A stretch of DNA of 25,455 nt, taken from an uncultured archaeon. GTDB taxonomy: Archaea > Nanobdellota > Nanobdellia > Woesearchaeales > ARS49. This document shows, one piece after another, positions 21,727 through 25,455 of this stretch. How positions within the stretch are numbered: position 1 is the first letter of the stretch; every line of letters starts with the position of its first letter. The stretch covers positions 1 to 25,455 of the forward strand of contig CABMGU010000031.1 in the NCBI GenBank assembly GCA_902385765.1, in the 5' to 3' direction. The position numbers and the translations under genes are program-made. Below the pieces are notes generated by a model. It was not told the DNA's origin and did no database searches. It worked only from the letters and a program-made list of their open reading frames with translations.

Positions 21727-21863
21727 CGATTCTAAGCTCATCGCCGACTGATTTCATCGGAAATTCGCAGTTCAATGCCATTTGTGCGAATGTCCGAGTG
21801 TGCTCGGAAATCAAAGATTTCCGACATCTTCTCCCCTTGCAAAGCGTGGGGAGAAGAAAATCG
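21727..21863. repeat. Multi-hairpin spacer with cloverleaf core hairpin
   Basis: The gap between infB and the PUA gene (21719-21892) is full of hairpins. TCTTCTCCCC (21827-21836) pairs over 10 bp with 21848-21857 around the loop TTGCAAAGCGT, differing from the core of cloverleaf element 1 by one base in the loop. CGGAAATC-aaa-GATTTCCG (21805-21823) is a perfect 8-bp hairpin that competes with TCCGAG-tgtg-CTCGGA (21793-21808). TTCGCA/TGCGAA (21764-21790) is another. An outer 5-bp stem, CGATT/AATCG (21727-21731 with 21859-21863), may close the set. It looks like a degenerate or composite member of the cloverleaf family. Confidence 0.65.
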
Positions 21864-21892
21864 CCAGAAACCAAGCACGATGGTGAAATATT

Positions 21893-22354
21893 ATGAAAGA
21901 CAATTATGGCTTTGTTCCGTCAAGAGAGCTTAAGGAATTCTGCAGGAAAGTTAAAAGCCAGTATGGTGAAGTTCCTGAATTGTTTGATGAGCTTGCTTTT
22001 GTTCAGGGCAAGGAGAAGTTTTACGTTATTGGAAGGGACTTGGACAAAGTAGAACTCAAGAATTTGCATATTAACAGCATTGGCTTGTACGTTGCAGAGG
22101 TCAAGGGCGGTCAGCTTAGGCTTAGCATTGAAGGTGCTCAGTTGGTTGGTCCTTCTGCTACCAAAAATGTTTGCGAGATAACAGAAGAACAGCTGAAGCA
22201 GTGGTTTAAAGGTCAGGATTTGAAGGTTGAGGGAGCTTATAGCGGTTTTGTGATACTTAAGTGTGGCAGTGATTATGTTGGTTCTGGCAAGTTTAAGGAA
22301 GGTCTTGTTCTGAATTTTGTGCCAAAAGCCAGAAGGCTTAGTGAAGTTCATTAG
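21893..22354 (+). CDS. PUA-domain protein, NOL1/NOP2/Fmu-associated type without methyltransferase
   Basis: A 153-residue protein. The C-terminal part (about 118-153, GAYSGFVILKCGSDYVGSGKFKEGLVLNFVPKARR) matches the PUA-like tail found behind RNA cytosine-5 methyltransferases of the NOL1/NOP2/Fmu group (COG3270-like). The N-terminal part may be a small alpha/beta domain. No SAM-binding or catalytic Cys motif is present, so it probably binds rRNA or tRNA without modifying it, perhaps in ribosome assembly. No TATA box lies at the usual distance, but GGTGA, matching the 16S anti-Shine-Dalgarno end, lies 6 nt before the ATG. It is therefore likely the second gene of the infB transcript. Confidence 0.7.
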   Translation: MKDNYGFVPSRELKEFCRKVKSQYGEVPELFDELAFVQGKEKFYVIGRDLDKVELKNLHINSIGLYVAEVKGGQLRLSIEGAQLVGPSATKNVCEITEEQLKQWFKGQDLKVEGAYSGFVILKCGSDYVGSGKFKEGLVLNFVPKARRLSEVH

Positions 22355-22416
22355 ATATGTTGAAAAACAGCAATCTTTATAAAGAAACTGCCTGATTTCA
22401 CTCTTATTATATATAA

Positions 22417-22426
22417 TTTATATAAA
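22417..22426 (+). promoter_or_regulatory. TATA box of kinase gene
   Basis: TTTATATAAA is centred 27 nt before the ATG at 22449. An upstream GTG (22440) in the same frame is too close to the box. The surrounding 22355-22448 is very A/T-rich and holds a second TATA-like box at 22375-22382 with no gene assigned to it. Confidence 0.55.
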
Positions 22427-22448
22427 TTATAAATAAAAAGTGATTACG

Positions 22449-23369
22449 ATGGCAGAAACCGAAACTCCTACAAGAGTACAGGATGGAATAAGTGGAGGAT
22501 TGAAAATTCCCCAGTTAGCAGAATATGAATTGCGCGGAATAATAAATCCTGACCACCCGAATGTATTCTTAGGCAGACATAAGGAATCAGGGCTTGAAGT
22601 AGTGGTCAAAGCAGCAAGGCCAATATTTGTTAAAAGCATAAAACCAGAGCTTGATCCAATGCTGGTCGGAAACATATGCCTGTGCTACGAACACGCAATA
22701 CAGGAAACTCTGGACCATCCAAACATACTATCACCAATAGAGCTATATAGGCAAAATGATGATTTCTATCTTGTTACGCCAAGAGTCGGAGAAACAGACC
22801 TTTACCCGCAAGACTCCTACATAAGAAAACTGCCAGAACAGGTGAAATTATCATTGCTTGCACAAACCGCCAGCGCACTCTCATACTGCAAAAAAGAAGG
22901 TTTAGTGCACCTTGACATAAAACCAGCCAACATTAGAGTTGAAAACAAAAAAGCAACATTGATAGATTTTGGAGCTGCACGAAGGCTGGGAGAAAGGCAC
23001 TGCGTCATCGACAAAATCGCCATGTCAACACCAGACGTGGCAGCACCCGAACACAGGTTTGACAGCATAATCACACCGAGCGCAGACGTGTTCTCATTCG
23101 CGTGCCTTGCATACGAGCTTTTGACAGGACATAAGCCATTCGAGTACATCGACCATTTTGAAGTGCTCAGATACAAATCACCTTTACACGACAGGAAAGC
23201 AGTTGCAAGATTCGGAAAAACAGGAGAACTAATCATAAAAGGAATGGCATACAAGCATACAGAAAGACCGGAAATCGAAGAACTGGCAGAAGCGCTCAGG
23301 GAACAATCTGCCAGATACTATCCCCAACCCAGTGAACAGCCTTCAGTACCTTCCCCTGTTTTAGTGTAA
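22449..23369 (+). CDS. Hanks-type Ser/Thr protein kinase, atypical
   Basis: A 306-residue kinase-fold protein without membrane segment or sensor domain. The ATP Lys is probably Lys54 (EVVVKAA) and its partner Glu85 (HAIQETLDHPNIL). The catalytic loop is VHLDIKPANI with Asp156 and Asn161; the Arg of HRD is replaced by Leu. The metal motif is DFG (173-175), and AAPEH is the APE motif. DVFSFACLAYELLTGHKPF is the usual F-helix. The glycine loop is degenerate (INPDHPNVFLG), so nucleotide binding may be weak, but the other catalytic residues remain. This family is typical of bacteria and eukaryotes and patchy in archaea, so gene transfer is possible; A-rich codon use supports this weakly. The last about 24 residues are Pro/Ser-rich and antisense to the PUA gene. 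Confidence 0.88.
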   Translation: MAETETPTRVQDGISGGLKIPQLAEYELRGIINPDHPNVFLGRHKESGLEVVVKAARPIFVKSIKPELDPMLVGNICLCYEHAIQETLDHPNILSPIELYRQNDDFYLVTPRVGETDLYPQDSYIRKLPEQVKLSLLAQTASALSYCKKEGLVHLDIKPANIRVENKKATLIDFGAARRLGERHCVIDKIAMSTPDVAAPEHRFDSIITPSADVFSFACLAYELLTGHKPFEYIDHFEVLRYKSPLHDRKAVARFGKTGELIIKGMAYKHTERPEIEELAEALREQSARYYPQPSEQPSVPSPVLV

Positions 23370-23766
23370 ATATTTCTTCGCCTGAGAACAGTGCTTGTGC
23401 GATGCATAATGGTTTTTTGTGCGCTTGGTCTACTACAGCAACGTATTCACCTTTCTTGATGTCGTGGTCGAGCTCTACAATGCCTGGTCGCATTACATCT
23501 GCTCCAGCAGATACAAATTTTACTGCTCCCATGTCAACTGTAACTTGTTTCAGGAATTGCCGTTGCAAAAGAAGCTTTAAGGTCGGCACAAGTTTGCCGT
23601 CAAGATAAAAGAAGCAGAGAAGGTCGTCCTTGACAACATATGATTGTTGGTTGATTTCTGCAATTGCGATTCTGTCTTTTTTTCCAAAGAAATCTGAAAC
23701 GCCAAACTGTAAAGAAATCTCCTGATTGAGCTTTTCAATGTCTGATTTACTCAGTTGCTTCTTCAA
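23296..23766 (-). CDS. MCT-1/Tma20-like PUA-domain RNA-binding protein
   Basis: A 156-residue protein. The N-terminal about 75 residues form a small domain of the archaeal MCT-1 type (KKQLSKSDIEKLNQEIS). The PUA domain follows: VTVDMGAVKFVSAGADVMRPGIVELDHDIKKGEYVAVVD, then ending GKVLKAVHWVGDSIWQIV. This is the archaeal translation-associated family of COG2016, related to eukaryotic MCT-1/DENR and eIF2D, which act in ribosome recycling and re-initiation. The start codon is TTG at 23766: no ATG exists near the N-terminus, and GAGGT lies 6 nt before it. The gene overlaps the end of DUF371 by 20 bp on the same strand and the end of the converging kinase gene by 74 bp. Confidence 0.88.
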   Translation of the reverse strand: MKKQLSKSDIEKLNQEISLQFGVSDFFGKKDRIAIAEINQQSYVVKDDLLCFFYLDGKLVPTLKLLLQRQFLKQVTVDMGAVKFVSAGADVMRPGIVELDHDIKKGEYVAVVDQAHKKPLCIAQALFSGEEIFTLKQGKVLKAVHWVGDSIWQIVP

Positions 23767-24139
23767 CGTTTACCTCTATTGGACTGCCTGATTGTAATGC
23801 TTTTACCAGTTCTCTGCTTAGGTGCTTTGCTGCTTTGTCTGCCCGTACTGCAAAAGTTCTTTCTGACTCGTATTCTCCCAGTCTGATGACGATCTCTTTC
23901 TCGTCATTAAAAGAAGGATTTGTTTTTGCAAGAATGACTTCCTGAAGCCCTCCTGTTCTGATAGTAATCTTGACGTGCTTGTGCTTCTTGACAAACTCTC
24001 GTAGTTTTGCAGTGTCAAAGTCAGCGTTTACTCCAACTATGCAGTCTCCTTCAGGTGTGACATAGTCTTCTTTAGTGAATTCTAAAGTGTTCTTCTGTGT
24101 TGCTTTTATGTTGGGATGCCCCCAGGCTCTGAACATCAT
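23747..24139 (-). CDS. DUF371 family protein
   Basis: A 130-residue member of the archaeal DUF371 family, recognised by FRAWGHPNIKATQKNTLEFTKEDYVTPEGDCIVGVNAD at the N-terminus. The function is unknown. The rest alternates short strands and charged loops (KHVKITIRTGGLQEVILAKTN; EKEIVIRLGEYESERTFAVRADKAAKHL). Conservation of GHPNI, TLEFT and GDCI suggests a binding or catalytic site. The ATG at 24139 is 27 nt from the TATA box and starts directly at the conserved block; an open extension upstream crosses the promoter. The next gene is the PUA protein, overlapping by 20 bp, which suggests a role near translation. Confidence 0.88.
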   Translation of the reverse strand: MMFRAWGHPNIKATQKNTLEFTKEDYVTPEGDCIVGVNADFDTAKLREFVKKHKHVKITIRTGGLQEVILAKTNPSFNDEKEIVIRLGEYESERTFAVRADKAAKHLSRELVKALQSGSPIEVNVEEATE

Positions 24140-24162
24140 ACCTTCAATATTCTCGAGAAGAT

Positions 24163-24170
24163 TTTTAAAA
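24163..24170. promoter_or_regulatory. Shared TATA box (DUF371 operon / asparagine synthetase-like gene)
   Basis: TTTTAAAA, a perfect palindrome centred at 24166.5. The start codons lie at 24139 (minus) and 24192 (plus), 52 bp apart, so the box is about 26-27 nt from both. No second box is seen in the gap. Confidence 0.7.
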
Positions 24171-24191
24171 GTTTGCATATACAACGAGGAT

Positions 24192-25034
24192 ATGATTGAA
24201 GAATTAGAACAAGGCAGACTGCCTGAAGAAGAGAAATGGAAAGCGCATATTGAGGAACTCTGCAAACAAATAAAGCCAACCTGTGAAGAAGAAGTAAAAA
24301 AAGCTCTGCTTTCTGCTGTTGAGAAAAGGATTCCAAAAGAAAAGTTTGGACTGTTTCTAAGCGGTGGTGTTGACAGCAGTTTGCTTGCTTTGATACTGAA
24401 AAAGTTTACAGATAACTTTGTCTGCTATAGCGTAGGCATTAAAGGAAGCCACGATCTGGAAGCTGCAGAATATGCTGCAAAGAAACTCAAGCTCAACTGG
24501 GTTCATAAAGAGTATTCTGTTGAGGAAACTGAGAAGTTGCTAAAGAAGACTGCAAAACTGTTTGACAAGCCGGATGTCATTAACGTGGGTGTTGGGAGTG
24601 TTTTCGTGGCAGCAAAAGAGCTTGCTGATGTGAAAATCTTTTTCAGCGGTCTTGGCAGTGAGTAAATATTTGCCTGTTATCAAAGGCACGAGAAAGGAGA
24701 CGCCAATGCAGAGTGCTGGAAAGGGCTGAAGTTAATGTGGCAGAGGGACTTGGTAAGAGATGCAGCGATTGCCCAAAAGCTGGATTTCAGTTTGCGGTTG
24801 CCTTTCCTGGATGATGCTCTGATTTTGGCAGCAATGGGAATACCGTCAGAGAGGAAAATCAGCAATGAGCACAAGAAAATCATTCTGCGCGAGATTGCTG
24901 AAGAGCTTGGTCTGCCGAAAGAGATTGCTTGGCGCCAGAAGAAGGCAGCGCAGTATGGTTCAGGATTTGACAAGGTGATGGAAAAATTAGCCAAGAAAGC
25001 AGGTGTGAGGAAGAGCGAGTACGTAAAATCTTAG
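24192..25034 (+). pseudogene. Asparagine synthetase-like PP-loop protein interrupted by an in-frame TAA
   Basis: The reading frame is 280 codons with one TAA at codon 158 (24663-24665); no frameshift is needed. The N-terminal part holds the PP-loop SGGVDSS (57-63), which binds ATP for AMP transfer. The text around the stop is FSGLGSE-stop-IFACYQRH, where asparagine synthetases have a G-S-E/D-E-I/L-F-A/G-G-Y block. So a GAA or GAG Glu codon has become TAA, and the expected Gly in the next motif is Cys. The downstream part still looks functional (RDAAIAQKLDFSLRLPFLDD, KEIAWRQKKAAQYGSGFDKVMEKLAKKAG). There is no N-terminal glutaminase domain, so the intact protein would use free ammonia or act as another PP-loop ligase. 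It could be a recent pseudogene, a sequence error or a read-through gene. Confidence 0.8.
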
Positions 25035-25455
25035 TGCAGTCCTATCTCGTCCTTAATCTTCTGCATTGCCCTTATCGCAGTCTCAAGGAACTTGTCCATT
25101 GGCAGCACTTTCTCAATGTCATTTATTTTGTCCCTGTTGCAGTTTGCAGCGAACCTTTTGTCTTTGATTCTTTTTTTCAGTCCGCTTGTTTCCATTCCTT
25201 CAAGATATCCTTTGTCTTTTCTCATTAAAGCATAAGCGTATATCAGGCCGGAAACATTGTCAGCTGCGCTTAGCGCGAAATCCATTTTTGTTTCTCTTTT
25301 AACGCCTGTTCCTTCTTCATTGTGTGAAGCGATTGCGTGAATAACATCCTCAGAAAACCCTTCCTGTCTCAGTATCTCAACAGTTTTCCTGCCGTGTATT
25401 TGCAAATCCTTTATTTCTTCAAAATCCAAATCGTGCAGCAGTCCTGCAGTTGCCC
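25031..25455 (-). CDS. HD-domain phosphohydrolase (5' end outside window)
   Basis: The frame runs open to the right edge, so the start is missing; 140 residues are visible. The first visible residues read ATAGLLHDLDFEEI, giving the His-Asp metal motif of the HD superfamily, so the gene really extends beyond the edge. Further family-like parts are the His in DLQIHGRKTVEILRQEG, then VIHAIASHNEEG and MDFALSAADNVSGLIYAYAL with a conserved Asp. This is the small archaeal and bacterial HDIG-type family of about 180 residues, which hydrolyses phosphate esters of nucleotides; the substrate is unknown. It overlaps the end of the synthetase-like gene by 4 bp. Confidence 0.88.
   Translation of the reverse strand, partial: ATAGLLHDLDFEEIKDLQIHGRKTVEILRQEGFSEDVIHAIASHNEEGTGVKRETKMDFALSAADNVSGLIYAYALMRKDKGYLEGMETSGLKKRIKDKRFAANCNRDKINDIEKVLPMDKFLETAIRAMQKIKDEIGLH

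Noticed and set aside
24660..24740. Frameshift in the synthetase-like gene
   Set aside because: The parts before and after the stop are in the same frame, so a single substitution to TAA is enough.
1..25455. CRISPR array, insertion sequence or prophage
   Set aside because: No regularly spaced repeats, cas genes, transposase, integrase or phage structural genes were seen. The LAGLIDADG gene and short repeats are the only mobile-type signals.

Overview
The window is archaeal chromosome, most likely from a small-genome (DPANN-like, perhaps Woesearchaeota/Pacearchaeota-type) archaeon. Supporting signs are archaeal-type AlaRS, aIF5B, archaeal UMP kinase, a PINc/VapC-type ATPase, an Nre DNA-repair protein with a C-terminal PCNA-binding motif, DUF371, an MCT-1-like PUA protein, an initiator tRNA with an A1-U72 pair, and introns in tRNA genes. 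The lineage is inferred from gene content only. Coding density is very high: genes abut or overlap by a few bases. Most promoters follow one rule, an A/T-rich TATA box centred 26-28 nt before the start codon, which implies leaderless mRNAs. Shine-Dalgarno-like sites appear mainly at internal operon genes.

Layout. 1-3360 (minus): an operon of UMP kinase (pyrH) and a secreted transglutaminase-like protein, followed by a separately promoted PIN-domain ATPase cut by the window edge. 3384-3870: a structured intergenic segment, tRNA-Ser(GCU) (minus) and initiator tRNA-Met (plus) with a predicted 29-nt D-loop intron. 3871-6457: a free-standing LAGLIDADG protein, an HPF/RaiA-like protein, RNase HII, a parvulin and an unknown protein. 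6501-11896: SMC ATPase, then a minus-strand pair of PIG-L-type deacetylase and GT4 glycosyltransferase. 11945-12074: tRNA-Gly(UCC) with two predicted introns. 12116-16298: a DHH phosphoesterase, a 44-residue Cys-rich microprotein, Nre, a lipoprotein, and a HEPN plus HTH/Zn-ribbon operon. 16285-21718: AlaRS, an S-layer-like membrane protein and aIF5B. 21893-25455: a PUA protein, an atypical Ser/Thr kinase, a DUF371/PUA operon, an asparagine-synthetase-like gene broken by one in-frame stop, and an HD-domain protein cut by the right edge.

Most genes serve information processing: translation initiation (aIF5B, initiator tRNA, PUA proteins), aminoacylation, ribosome hibernation, and DNA repair and chromosome structure (RNase HII, SMC, Nre, DHH nuclease). 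A second group builds the cell surface (S-layer-like protein, transglutaminase, lipoprotein, glycosyltransferase and deacetylase).

The most unusual signals are not classical genes. (1) Two tRNA-sized intergenic elements (11156-11240 and 13379-13466) fold into cloverleafs: a closing stem, three hairpins and almost no unpaired junction bases. Their sequences differ but their architecture and a central hairpin core are shared. A third copy of the core hairpin lies at 21827-21857, and a simpler junction lies beside tRNA-Ser. (2) Three divergent gene pairs are separated by 54, 54 and 52 bp with one near-symmetric TATA box at the midpoint, so one box appears to serve both leaderless genes. (3) Three tRNA introns can be placed by bulge-helix-bulge-like folds, two of them at non-canonical positions. 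(4) A short Cys-rich microprotein has its own TATA box. (5) An in-frame TAA replaces a conserved acidic residue in a PP-loop synthetase.
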